Shown here piece by piece: positions 10,470-21,100 of a stretch of 27,261 nucleotides of DNA. Position 1 is the stretch's first letter. Every line of letters starts with the position of its first letter. The notes below the pieces were generated by a model, which worked only from the letters and a program-made list of their open reading frames with translations, did not search any database and was not told the DNA's origin. The stretch comes from Nymphaea colorata (taxonomy: Eukaryota; Streptophyta; Magnoliopsida; Nymphaeales; Nymphaeaceae), in assembly GCF_008831285.2 (NCBI RefSeq), contig NW_022205064.1, forward strand, positions 1 to 27,261, in the 5' to 3' direction. Made by a program: the position numbers and the translations under genes.

Positions 10470-11453
10470 ATGGAAAACAACGCATAGCAACTTCAATCGA
10501 TGTACCTGAGCACGATTCCGAACTTCAAGAAGCAAATCATTCATAAAAAGTCGCCATTAGATGTCTCGGACATATAAGGAGCCCGTCTCGCTATATTTAA
10601 CATCCAAAACCCAAACGAGATAACCCTCTTCATCCCTTTGATCTCTAAAAATCACATCCGAGGGAATTGATACCACAGACTGTCAATAGACCGAACTTTA
10701 ATCTCGAAGTTGATGATATCCAGGGTAAGTTTCCTTTTATTTAGGAACAAGGACAAAAGTCAATAAATTTACAACTACAAGACAAACCAACCCCCTGAGC
10801 CGCGATACCAGAGTCCTAAGGTTTAGTATTTACCCCCTGATAGCCGAAGTTCATTAGAGATGGGATGGCTATTGATGTAATTGTTGTATGATAAAGGACA
10901 TTGAAGGCGTGAGGAGCAGATAAACCTTTGCAATCAAGCTTGAGAGAGCAGGGAAATCGATAAATACAAAGCAGGAAATATCTGCGAAATAAAGCCTACT
11001 CCCAAAGGGTTTATTAGGAATCAGACTAGTCCTATCTTTTCTAATCTCTATACTGAAGATATCAACAGAGGTGATAAGAACTACAGTATCAAAAAGAGGG
11101 AGACTAACCCGATGGATCCAGTCTATAATATTGGAGGATAGAAAAATTATGGATATATCGATGGAAGCAAAACATCAACAAAGTTCACTGACAAAGCACT
11201 GAGGCCCAATAATTCCTTGCAAACTGAAGATATATAGGGCGCTAAGCCAAAATATAACAATTTTATCTGTGATAAAAAGTAGGAGATTCCAGGAACTAAG
11301 CCCGAATCATTAAAAAGAGGAATGAGTTCAAATCGCAAGACCAATCCTCTCCAGCCGAAATACAACTTCCCTGGATGGAGTGAGAACAACTAAGCTAGTC
11401 ATTTCACCCGTCCGAAGACAGCCCACCAGAGATTTGATCAATTCATCAAATGA
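10470..11453 (+). CDS. DIxG tandem-motif protein
   Basis: About 314 aa after removing two 20-nt introns. The protein contains a motif recurring about every 55 residues. DI-Q/E/N-x-G-type cores occur at 10569 (DIQGAR), 10715 (DDIQGTRTK, interrupted by intron 1), 10874-10896 boundary (DDIEGVRSRQ, interrupted by intron 2), 11058 (EDINRGDKNY) and 11229 (EDIQGAKPKYN). Several are followed ~15-20 residues later by a T-N-P-L/M-x-P-x-Y element (TNPLEPRY, TNPMDPVYNI, TNPLQPKYNFPGW). It starts MENNAQQLQSMYLSTIPNFK and ends FDQFIK at TGA 11451-11453. The last 470 bp are in a single open frame. Frame changes are needed near 10580, 10790 and 10950. I do not recall a family name for this repeat. There is no signal peptide or TM segment, and the low-complexity, repeat-based architecture suggests a structural or cytoskeletal protein, which is inference. 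It is tail-to-tail with ATE1, 35 bp apart. Confidence 0.65.
10725..10744 (+). other. 20-nt intron 1 of the DIxG protein gene
   Basis: Begins GTAAGT and ends TTTAG. Removing it joins DDIQG to TRTKVNKF, recreating the same motif layout as the other repeats. Without removal the frame is wrong downstream. Confidence 0.75.
10877..10896 (+). other. 20-nt intron 2 of the DIxG protein gene
   Basis: Begins GTAATT and ends TAAAG, and contains an in-frame TGA. Removing it joins KFIRDGMAID to DIEGVRSRQ, a clean repeat unit. A read-through carries a stop. Confidence 0.65.
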
Positions 11454-11488
11454 TGATTTTTTTATTAATAATTCGATAGTCAATCAGA

Positions 11489-13518
11489 TCATAGCGTAAA
11501 GGTCCATATGTCAAATACCTTCTTTCCCCAAACGGGAAGGTTCAAATTGATAATCTTCAGAATGTGGACGTAGAAGTGAGGGTTTATTTCTCTCAAAACC
11601 AATCGCTTCTTGTTGTACCTATATTAAAACGGTTTACATGATTTTGATGTTTTTGTCAATATAAGGACCGATATCTTTTCCGAACGCCATATCGTCGATA
11701 ATCTTTTCATTTGCAGGAGCAAGCCGTATCTTTTTCTACTTTCCTTCAGCGACTTTATCGGTAAGCAATTTGATCTCTTCTGTAAAGTCCATAAATCGGT
11801 ATGTGATGGGGCACAGTAACTGCAGGGCGAATAGTCAGCTAAATTATTCAAATGCTACCTTTATAGTTCATTTTTTCGCAGTTCGAAATATAGAATCCCA
11901 TATAGTAATGCCTAAACTAAGGGAAACTCAATCTCAGCCATCTGATATACTCGATTTCCATCAAAGAAGAAAAAACTCCCAATCTGAACTCTTTGAAGCT
12001 GGGATCATAGAAGAAGTATACTGCTGAGAGGCCATCGTCTACAAAGTCGACAACACTGACTCCGATAAGCTTGCCTTCGTAATAATATTTCATGTGGTAG
12101 CATCCAAGTCTCTTGAGAACATCTCCTGTGACTGTTTTTGGCTGTTGATGCTTTGATGTTGGATCCCAAGCAGGAATATAATGAGGTCTTGATTCAATTG
12201 GAACTGTCGGTTTTTGTTCTCTGAACTATAAGGCTTGAAGGCAAAGGAAGTTAACGTAGCTGCTCATCGATTTTTAGCCTTTCTCATGGATCTCCTTCGA
12301 GTATGTTTGGTATAATTTGAAGCTTTCCACGTTTTACTCTGCAGGGACAATGTTGATCTCAATTTTGCCAAAGGTTATCTTGTTATACGCGATATTAATC
12401 TATCCCTTATATTGGTTTTGAGGCTTCAGGACTTCAAATTTGTTTGAATCTTTGTCTTCCAACTTGACATTGTCAGGAAGTTTTTGTGATGACTTCCTTA
12501 TATCTGGTGCTCTCCTTTGAATTTTTTCTTTATTGTTTAAAAGAAGCCCATAATGCCAGTTTCTGATTATTTTCCATTAGGCTCACCAGATTAGATATCC
12601 ATTTTTTCTTCCTTGATTTCATCTTCTTTCTTTTCCTCCAATATTTAAAACTCATTAGTCTTTTCCGTCCTTTTGAACAGGAGATAACCTCCTCTTTCGA
12701 CCTCCACCTGGAAGTTGTTGATGATTCCCAAATTTTATACTGCTGGCTTCACTTATTTCGAAAAATCAAGTAAGCTATACTTAGACTAGCCGAACAGTTT
12801 CTTGTTGAGGCCAAAACCAACTGGATGTAGTTGCTGTAGTAATCTGATTTCTCTCCAGGGTTCGATTTGAAAAATTTCAACTTGCTGCTTAGATCAAAGG
12901 TGAACTTTTGGAATAACGCTTCGGTAAGTGGGAACTATTTTACCAATATTGGAAGCTAACTTTTCAAAAATTATGTAATTTTTTCGCAAACTGAGACCAA
13001 TTAATTTTTTGTGTTTTATGTGATGAGTTGAGGAGCTTGAACTTTCACTTCTTTCTATTTGGTTTTCTATTTTTGGTTCATTTTCTCTTCTTTTCCCTTA
13101 GTTTTGTCCTCATTTTTCATTTCTTCAATTTTTTCATAAGCTATGGCAATGACTTTCTTGAGTGCTTTCTTTTGGTCTTTTTTCGGTTTATATTTTTCGA
13201 CTTGAAGTCTATGAGTGAATAGCTTGCAGCAGGATTTTTATAGATCTGGCTTATAGTAATAAGTTCCGCAGCGTCTCCAGCCTCGTTCCATCAAAAGTTA
13301 ATAGGTATACGGTTCCATTTTATCTTCTAAATCACGAATGTTTTACTTGTAAAGGACCATGAGTAGCTAGTATCATCCTTGTTGCAATAACCGCAATGCG
13401 AGGGGGCATCGTTTTGGTAGATTTGGTTCAGATTGATCAACTAGGGTTTGTTTTTGCATTTCAGTATCCTTTCGCTATCGTTGAAGACCAAAGATGAGGT
13501 ATCTGGCTCAGCCTACAT
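11489..13518 (-). CDS. ATE1: arginyl-tRNA--protein transferase
   Basis: About 656 aa after splicing. It transfers arginine from Arg-tRNA to N-terminal Asp/Glu (and oxidised Cys) of proteins, creating N-degrons. The N-terminal domain shows the family cysteines: HCGYC (Cys42, Cys45) and, after intron 1, ERGWRRCGTYYYKPDLQKSC with Cys90-Cys91; the C-x2-C plus CC set is reported to bind an iron-sulfur cluster. A charged linker (near 12950-13150) follows, then NVESFKLYQTYSKEIHEKG. The GNAT-like C-terminal domain has LGCYHMKYYYEGKLIGVSVV, LSAVYFFYDPSFKEFRLG, HYYMGFYISNCEKMNYK and YSPCQLLCPITYRFMD. The start MQAEPD is the first ATG; the stop is TGA at 11489-11491, with a second in-frame TGA at 11480-11482. 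Three introns of 19-20 nt interrupt it. Single-base deficits near 12815 and 12540 (A4 on the plus strand) and near 11815 break the frame. It is the last gene of the minus-strand array. Confidence 0.92.
11629..11647 (-). other. 19-nt ATE1 intron 3
   Basis: On the minus strand it reads GTAAAC...TATAG. Splicing joins DKNIKIM to YNKKRLVLREINPHFY, which remains open to the terminal TGA. Support is compositional, since this C-terminal part is less conserved. Confidence 0.6.
11839..11858 (-). other. 20-nt ATE1 intron 2
   Basis: On the minus strand it reads GTAGCA...TTTAG and contains an in-frame TGA. Splicing joins KMNYK directly to ADYSP, the expected order in the ATE1 C-terminal domain. Confidence 0.8.
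13327..13346 (-). other. 20-nt ATE1 intron 1
   Basis: On the minus strand it reads GTAAAA...TTTAG. Splicing joins SYSWSFT to KDKMEPYTYQLLMERGWRR, giving an uninterrupted ATE1 N-terminal domain. This is the best-supported intron here because the flanking family motifs are strong. Confidence 0.85.
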
Positions 13519-13639
13519 GCCTTTTAGATATATAATATGATATTACAAGTATGAGCTTAATGTTTTTAACTATTATAGCACGTGCAATTGTGCATTCTAT
13601 TCTGATGTTTTCTTATATATCACCAAAATAATGTAAAGA

Positions 13640-14380
13640 TCATGTCCCTCCTCCAGCTGGTTTATTATTCTTCTATATCTGATGACGAGTCAGACCCAAA
13701 GTACTTTTTCCTTGAGCTTTGAAGTATGCTTCGAGCCTATTCGATTGATTTCCGATTGGAGAAGATTTGATTGGCTTGGTTTATGATCTTAAGTCTTCGG
13801 AATCGTTGGAAAAGTTAAGGCCTCTCAATTTGTGCAGATAATTGTACTTTTCGATGAGAAGCTTGATGTTGGTATTGTATTCGATGAGATTAGAATTGAG
13901 ACGGTATAATTGATCCCGGTTGATGTTGGAGCTTTACCCGAACGTGACCAGTTTGGAGGGTGATGATTGCTGGGGACGGATTAATTCGCTTTCGTATGAG
14001 TATCGGCTTGGTTATAATTTGTGAATGGTCTTATCGACTGGGGGCGAATTTTGGGCTTATCGAATGATACGTTGACTTTGGTATTATTGAGGGCTATTGA
14101 TTCTTTGAGGCGGCTATTTTCTTATCGTTCGGCTAGTAGATATCTGATTATTTGCTTATTCTAGTTGGCTAAATAAGTTTGGGGTTACTTAGGCTCTCTA
14201 TCCTTTATCTTAGCTCCATATTTTCTTCTTGGATCCTTCTGAAATCCTCATTTGTTCCAGATTGCCAATTGGCTCACTATGCGAGTATTCTCTTTTCAAT
14301 TTTTCGATCAATCTCTTAAGATGCTGGATATCTTCATCGTTTTCCTTGTATCTGCTTGGGCTTCGCTACGTTTTAAACAT
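13640..14380 (-). CDS. basic Ser/Gln-rich coiled-coil protein, hypothetical
   Basis: An intact 246-aa ORF reading TAR as Gln, with no frame break, from ATG 14378-14380 to TGA 13640-13642. It begins MFKTQRSPSRYKENDEDIQ, runs into a helix (HLKRLIEKLKREYSH), then a long polar Ser/Gln/Pro/Arg-rich linker (QPPQRINSPQQYQSQRII). A second helical segment (NINRDQLYRLNSNLIEYNTN) follows, and then a basic C-terminus. No TM or signal peptide is present. It starts 54 bp downstream of the two-TM gene and ends 121 bp upstream of ATE1. The composition resembles ciliate basal-body or cytoskeletal linkers, but that is only a guess. Its intact frame shows that not every gene here is damaged. Confidence 0.75.
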
Positions 14381-14434
14381 GAGGGAAGGTTGGCTTTGCG
14401 ATTTTATTAATAAGAATATAATTCGGTTTGAATA

Positions 14435-14953
14435 TCATAATTCTCCTGAGTTTGCAGTGAAATTTCCAAGTCTGGGAAAGTTCCATTCTACGAATTTGCC
14501 AGCTACTGTTTTTGCCTCTCCGAAAAGCTCAAGTATTTTTTCTATATCTCCTCCGCAAAGGATAGCAACTCCTATTCCGAGGAAGATGAAGACGAGCAGT
14601 ATCAAAAAGAAGAAGAGAAATGCCTTTGTGCCGGCTTATTTCATGATTTATTCATCGGTTTTTCCTTAGTTTTTCTTCTCGTTTATATAATCCTCCATAG
14701 CTTTCCGTTCCTCTGGTGATAGGCTCTTAAACATTTTTTCCTTGAATTCATTTTTCTTCTTTTGTTTGGCTTCGAGAGCGATAGGATCGTTGACTATCTT
14801 CTCCCTTTCCTCTTCAGCTTTTTTCAAAGCTTCAGCCTATTCCTTTTCTCTTTTCTTTTTCTCCTCGCGGGCCTAGCGAACGGCTGCTGGGTCTTTCCCG
14901 AGGAAGACGAGGATGCCTGCTGATGCGACGACGCCGATGACCACTCCTAACAT
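14435..14953 (-). CDS. two-TM protein with charged coiled-coil loop
   Basis: An intact 172-aa ORF from ATG 14951-14953 to TGA 14435-14437. The N-terminus is a hydrophobic anchor (MLGVVIGVVASAGILVFLG). It is followed by ~85 residues of Lys/Glu-rich helix (REEKKKREKEQAEALKKAEE ... SLSPEERKAMEDYINEKK). A second membrane helix follows (AFLFFFLILLVFIFLGIGVA) near residues 110-133, and then a ~38-residue tail. A hairpin with the coiled coil on one side of the membrane is the simplest topology. TAG/TAA occur in frame as Gln. It lies 42 bp downstream of the preceding minus-strand gene. The family is not recognised, and organelle-membrane or cortical-alveolar location cannot be distinguished. Confidence 0.75.
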
Positions 14954-14995
14954 TGAATTGAAGCTATTAATTAATTGAAATATATCATATCAAGC

Positions 14996-16018
14996 TCACA
15001 CTTAAAGCAACTATTTAATTTGGTCCCAACTTGGGACAAATTAATCACCCTACTATTTGCCATCCTTGCGTCCTCCCTTCTTCTTCTGCACTTTCTGATA
15101 CCCTTTCTTCACACTGACTGCCTTCAAATATATTTCTTCGATATTTTGAGGCAGGGGTTCAATTTGCATTTCCTACACTGACTTCAAGCTAATCATTGAG
15201 GGATATGCAGGAATGCGGTCCTTTCAAGCTGGAGAGGGTCTTTGGTTCCACTTTTTCTGTTATTTTTTCCATGGAATCTGCAATAGAAGTTAGAGAGTTA
15301 CTAACATTTTTATTGATGATGAACATCTACTCATCCTCGGATTACCAACCCTCCAGATCATCCTCCTTGTCGCAGTCAGTCTACAGAAGAGGGCAGGATT
15401 AGTAATACTCCTTCAGCCTTCTATGGTTGCCATTTCTGAGGTATTCTGCATATTTTACAAATCGAGTTATCTATCCCTTGGTCACTGGGCCGTTGTTCAT
15501 GCCTTCGGTAAACTCTTCAATAACCGACCCATCGAGCTAAACTATAGAGACGATTTCCTTGTAGAGCTTGATACTGTCGTCGTTTCTTCTGTTCAGCCAT
15601 TCTTCACGGTCCTACCATTTCAGCTAAGAGAGGAGTAGCTTGATGTTTTTCTACTATCTTCTTCTGGGGTTGCGGATCTGGAGTTAGTTTGAATGGTTTT
15701 CGTATAGCTATGCCTCGTAGGTGAGGATCTAGAGAATCTTTGAGGCCAACTAGAAGGATTAGATCATGTCCTTTGATAAGACTTATTGGATTTAGAGGAT
15801 CGATGCAGGCCTACTTGAAACTATTGTGATTATCTGGTAGAACGTCAAGAGCTATCTTGGCGGGCAATCCAAAATCCTAGCCATATGCTATCTCCAATTA
15901 ATTAACAATTGGCACAGGTTCGATCCCTTTAGCTTTTGATCACTATTTCCTTCTTGAATTATGAGCAGTCTCCACCACTTGAATTAGAATCACAGTTATT
16001 TTCCTTCTATTCACTCAT
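14996..16018 (-). CDS. hypothetical protein (frame-broken)
   Basis: About 340 aa, not recognised. The proposed start is MSEQKENNCDSNSSGGDCS at 16018. The signal then moves frame to a folded-looking domain: GIEPVPIVNQLEIAYGQDFG, LPAKIALDVLPDNHNSFKQA, LIKGHDLILLVGLKDSLDPH, IRKPFKLTPDP. After another shift near 15610 it continues as REEWLNRRNDDSIKLYKEIV, SVIEEFTEGMNNGPVTKGQI and FVKYAEYLRNGNHRRLKEYY. An acidic region (DCDKEDDLEGWQSEDEQ), then SIADSMEKITEKVE, and a basic C-terminal end with VQKKKGGRKDGKQQG follow. It ends at TGA 14996-14998. There is no signal peptide or TM segment. The start overlaps the end of the upstream exonuclease-like gene by a few bases if both boundaries are right. Confidence 0.6.
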
Positions 16019-16783
16019 TCTTTTTCTTCTTTAAGCGCAAAGGTATTAATATTATTTCTCCTCTTCTTAAAATGAATAAACCAAATGCCTGTATTCTTGA
16101 GCAAAAGTCATAATGATTAGAATAGCCATACAGCGAATACTCAGCGTTCTATTTTTATAAGTGATAGCGGATCTGTGCCAAGTATTTTACCATATTATTG
16201 TATCGTTTGCAGTTCCTCTGAATCTATATGGAGACCGGTCTTTCGGAGATATGATTTGGGTATATCTTGAGATGCTTGTTGACTCCAATTGTTTTCTCAA
16301 AGAGCTAAAAATCGAAGAAATTGGCACCAAACGCATTCCACTCTCTTTTTGCATCTTCGAGGAGGATGCACTGCCGATAAGAGAACTTGATTATGCTAGA
16401 ATTCTCCAAAATTGGCTTGAAGGCAGCTACTTCCTTGCGAAGAGCAACCGCGTCGATGAGGTATCCTCGATTATTGAACCCAACCATGATCCAGCTAATC
16501 TATCCCTTATAGCTCATGGTAAAATCGCTAATCGTATCGATAAGGCATACCCTTCCTCGTTGACATTCTTGATCACATCTTAAAACTCAGTCCTACTATC
16601 TACAATCGTCAATTCGGAAAGGTTGGCATTGGGTGCGATCCGATAGCAATTCATGATGAAGTGTTGGTAGTACTATCGATAGTTGTGGCAATAATTATAG
16701 ACGGCGTTCACTTGCTGCTCGGAGGGAGAGCTGGAGAGGATGGAGTTATCGTGGTGGATGCTGTGATGGGGTTTTATTGGCAT
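16011..16783 (-). CDS. RRP6/PMSCL-type 3'-5' exonuclease-fold protein, probably inactive
   Basis: About 256 aa. It starts MPIKPHHSIHHDNSILSSS. The central domain has the order of a DEDD exonuclease: LTIVDSRTEFQDVIKNVNEE, a strand near ALSI, MSYKGQISWIMVGFNNRGYL, IDAVALRKEVAAFKPILEN, SSIIKFSYRQCILLEDAK, REWNAFGANFFDFQLFEK. RRP6-like enzymes show YxG...Q, YLID, IVKVxHGxxxD and NxFDT at these places. The first acidic pair (DxE) is not visible after ALSI, and the HGxxxD motif is replaced by SYRQC. Catalysis would therefore be lost unless the frame change near 16500 hides residues. The reading frame after NFFDF stays open to TGA 16011-16013, but the real stop could lie earlier (before ~16130). It sits 75 bp downstream of receptor B. 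Confidence 0.5.
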
Positions 16784-16858
16784 CAAGAATTTAACGAATA
16801 ATTAGAATAATATTACTATTCACTATGCAGTAATCCACATATAGGAGGGATACAGTGA

Positions 16859-18099
16859 TCAGTTAGGCTTGAATAATTGCAATCTTTGGAACTCTCGCTC
16901 CCGTTCATCTCCTATCAATTTTCCAACAAATAAAAGACTGACGATGATTATGAGAATTACTACTAAAATTGCCCATTTTGTCTTTTTATCTGTGTATATG
17001 CCAAGATATCCCTATTCGTCAATCGAGTATATGATGCTCACATCTTCATTGAAACCGCATTCGATGGCCAATATATCATCAGCTTCGAATTCCTCCTATG
17101 CGGAAAGGTACCGATCATTGACTTCCATCACTTGGAATAGGTTACTATTTCCTATGACAAGATATTCGCTGGAGCAGAAGGTAGCATATGTATACTTTGT
17201 GCCTTTTATTGTTAGCAAAACGTGATTGAAACTTATGAAGAGGTAATCTCCGAACTTGTTATAGGCTATGGCCAGGCTGTCACTCTAATCTACTTTGAAA
17301 TGGGTGATAGGATGTCGAATTTGCTCTATATCGTATTCTTTATCTTTTTGCTCAGGATGTCATAGACTGAAATGTGGGTTTCATTGACCAGGTAGAGCCA
17401 TTCGTAGTCATTCATGAAGTACTCGTATATTCTGTAGGATTGGGGCAATTCTATCGAAAAAATGCCTCTTTGGCAATCCCATTCTTTTCGAAGGTGAGAG
17501 TGACCTGGTCGAGTTTGGAGGAATTGTTGGGGTCTTCGAAGAGGAGGTAGAGATTGGAGTCTATTGTGGTCATGGTGAGCAAGTGATCGTCTATTTGGTA
17601 GCTGGTGATAAAGTTTAGCTCGTTGGTGTAGATGTGAAGATTTTAGCAAGTTCGGATGATGAAATATTTTTAGCCCCAGTACAGGCTAAGAATTGGTATA
17701 TCCATTATGATGTGCTTCCTGAGTCTGTAGGAGAAGACTGCAGAATCTGCTCTTGATACTTTCCTATTCTCTCGAAGTTTCTTAACAATCGTTTATCTTT
17801 AGGCTTCCTCGAGGGAGGAGGTGGTGCTTAGCTTGCTGATGACATCATCAGCAATGTGGTTCTGCTGGTAGGGAATATTGAAATTGGTGGTGAGTTTTTA
17901 CCGAAGATAGATCTCGATGATGAATTGGTTGGCGACTGCTACTCCTTCGCTGGAGGGCGGTCGTACGAGGAACAAAGGATTGGCGATGCTGGTTTTTATC
18001 TATTCGTTTTTGTAGGCTTTTAGGATTGGGAGAAGGATGAGAAATATGAGCAAATTGTTCATAATATATTGATAATCCAAAAATCAAAAAAATGATCAT
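16859..18099 (-). CDS. receptor-like membrane protein B (short paralogue)
   Basis: About 413 aa. The signal peptide is MIIFLIFGLSIYYEQFAH; an upstream in-frame ATG at 18153 overlaps the stop of gene A (ATGA) and is judged less likely. The ectodomain is beta-rich with short repeated strands: NLHIYTNELNFITSYQIDD, SNLYLLFEDPNNSSKLD, EYFMNDYEWLYLVNETHISV, GDYLFISFNHVLLTIKGTKY, SIIYSIDEQGYLGIYTDKK. A single TM helix (WAILVVILIIIVSLLFVGKL) is followed by a short tail ending at TGA 16859-16861. Layout and strand texture match genes A and C, but at less than half their length, so it may be a shortened family member. Frame changes near 18010, 17460 (a T run one base short), 17330 and 17260 are needed. 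Ligand and function are unknown. Confidence 0.65.
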
Positions 18100-18149
18100 A
18101 AGTAGAATATTTGGGGTTTTAGTATTAACATAAATAAAAATCAATTTTA

Positions 18150-21100
18150 TCATTAATCTAACAATTTTTAGTACTTAGGATCGTCATGAATTATTTGTTC
18201 TACTATCTGCTTATAATTTTTCTTATCTTTCTTTTTACAATATCGAACAACCACCACAAAATTAGCCACCACTAACGCCGCAAATAGACAACCAAGGACA
18301 ATATTAGCGATATTTTCTCCATGTCCATATTTGCACTCCAGACAAGCTCCTGTTTAGGCTTCACAATTATCACAATCGCTAGAGCAAGAGTAGCATTCAC
18401 CATCTGAAATGTATTACCATATCCACAAGAAATATACCCCTTTTCTAAGATGCTAAACCCTCCTGTGTCTGATGTGTAACGACTAATTGACCATTTTATT
18501 GCAGTTTAAAATACTTAGGTGCATATTGTGAGATTTCTTTAAAACATCCTTCCTATACTTCACAGATGTGAACCCTCTTATCGTAGGAACTTGTTGGGAT
18601 AGCATACGAAATGTATCCTCTGTTCATGTCAATATAAAAATAACTTGTAGAACTTATATTCTGATTATTTTTTTCAAGGTAAATTACATTTCCTCGTATT
18701 ATATCATCAAAGTAAAAAAGGTCATTCAAAGTACCAACCAACAGATATTATCCACTAAATTTGGCCCGAACTATTTAATTTTTTACTTATATCTGCTTGA
18801 AGTAGGCATTTTTGTAATATACTGTCAAAATCGACTTTATTTTTGATGGTAAAAGGCAATCCAAGATCCACTATCATCAATCGTGCAAGAAGGCGTATAA
18901 TTGAGACTATATTATATTTTATTGTATGCGTTTGCCCTTATATCAACCAAGTTTAGAGTTGAGTCGCTGGTATAAACGATGAAATATCCATTCTACGAGG
19001 TGCATAAGAAGTTTTTATACGATATTTGAATTGTTCCCAGTTGAGAGTTGTATAGATGTCCAGATAATCATTACCATTTGTGGATTGAATCATCAAAAAC
19101 TCGCCATTATCATTTACATCATACCCTATGAGGCTCTTTTTGTAGGGGATTAACTTGTTTATATTATACAAACTATTGGAAATGATAGTTTACGTGCTGT
19201 AGGTATACAGCATATCTCTAGCGGATGATGAGCACATAAAGGATATCAGATTATTAGCTTTATCTTCAAAAAATTCATTGAGATTTTATTGTATTTTTTG
19301 AATACCATTGAAAAATCTCTTGATTAATATGTTGTGGTTTATAGGTTTAAGCTAATTGCAATTTTGACAAAGGAATTGTTTGAAAGTGCATAGTAAATCC
19401 TGTTATTTAGGATTTGAGGAGAAATCGGTAATGATTTTGATTACTATTATGAGAAAGAATAATTCTTTATTTTGATTGTTTGATAATGGGATCAAGACAA
19501 TTATAGAAATATGAATATGCCTGATCGTAAAAATAGATGAGAGAATTATTTTGATTAGCGTTGCTCCTTTGATCACCTAAGACTAAAACTTAATTTTCCT
19601 TTATCTAATCCGTAAGTTGAGGCATTTTAATAATGGTTGGGTTATCTTCGTTGAGAATGGTAATATTATTATTAACAACATCAATTTCAAACCGATATTC
19701 AAGGCATTGATGAGAGCCGTCATCGAGGAATATGAAAAGAGCTTTATCACTCACTTTTAAGAACTTGTAATTAGGGACGTTTATAAATGTTAGTTATTCG
19801 TGAGCCATTGTCTTGAAATAAATTGCATTTTTCCCATGTATTTCTTCCTCTTCAATGAAGATAGTGAGTGCTGATGGAATGATGGTCCTTTTAAATGAGT
19901 CTATTTTCTTGCTGTACTTATCTACTTTCTCAAGGGCATTACTTTGCTGATTATATGACCAAACCTGATGGAGGATGACCTAATTTTCTTGAGTGATGAC
20001 CAGAAGGCACATATTCCTATTTGGTTACCTACTATGTCCATTTTGATGTTGCTATTTGTATAGTTTGCCAGACTAAGGAAGGTTTTTTAATTTTTATCTG
20101 GAAGACTGATATCATAAACCACAAGTTTTTTCGGCAAGGTTGATGTAATATAGAAGAGATAATTATCCTCTATCAGCTCGCAGTCAGACACGTTGGAGAT
20201 TTAGTGAACGTAGCCTAAAGGCTAGCTCTTTAAGACTATCTTTTTATTTGCCAAGATTATCATTAGACCATTTTTTGCAGCAAAGGCTTTTTATTCGTTT
20301 GTAGTATTAGTGAAGGCTTTTTTTGAAAGGAAAAAAGTCAAATTGTCAAAGTTTAATTCTTGTAAATCTCCGTTTAAAATGTAGTATTTGTAGCTGTTCT
20401 TAAAAGGCAGCGAATCTTTTAATAATTTTGTGGGAAATTGCCCAATGAATAAGTCTTCCAGGAGCAAGCTTCTCGCTATTACATCTGAGGATGTGCTCAT
20501 GAAGAGGGACCTGCTCTAATCTATGAAATTGAAAGCGCAATCCAAGGAAAGATCTTGAAATTTAAGTGTCTGCAGAAATTTCGAACTGCTGATTACTTTC
20601 ATGTTATTATCATACGTCAACTCTCTTTGAAAAACATAAATGTTGATGCCTGTCTTGACCATTAGGTATTCAAGAGCTTTATTGTTGGATACAACTCCAG
20701 AATAAGCCTTGATGCAAGTTACTTAAGATCTTTTCCTCTTGACATCAACAGATAGTTGCTCGTATAATTATTAAGATTTACGATATACAGTTCATCCTCG
20801 AAGATAAGAAGCAAGTCATCTCCTGATAGCTTGATGATACTTTGAAGGCCAATTTCGTTGATACAAAGAAAAGCTGTCCAAACTAAATAGCATTATTCTT
20901 ATTCGATCTGTAGATTCCTAAATAATGGTTAGGATTGGAGTAAGCTGCGATGATGGCTGTTGATTAATTAATCCACACCACATATTGCATCACTTCCGAG
21001 TTAAAGTACATATTCTAAATTCTCGCATTCGGGTATTGGTGACTTTTGACAATTTTGTTACATTTTCTGCACTCGACCCTATGAAGAAATTACCTTCCAT

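Noticed and set aside
13028-13222. A very hydrophobic plus-strand ORF that looks like a membrane protein.
   Set aside because: It is the antisense of the Lys/Glu-rich linker of ATE1; charged helices read backwards give Phe/Leu-rich frames. The plus-strand ORFs at 248-598 and 14229-14669 are rejected for the same reason.
15023-15037. A perfect 7-bp inverted repeat (GTCCCAA-C-TTGGGAC), possible operator or terminator.
   Set aside because: It lies inside the coding end of a minus-strand gene (VPSWDQ) and is short enough to be chance.
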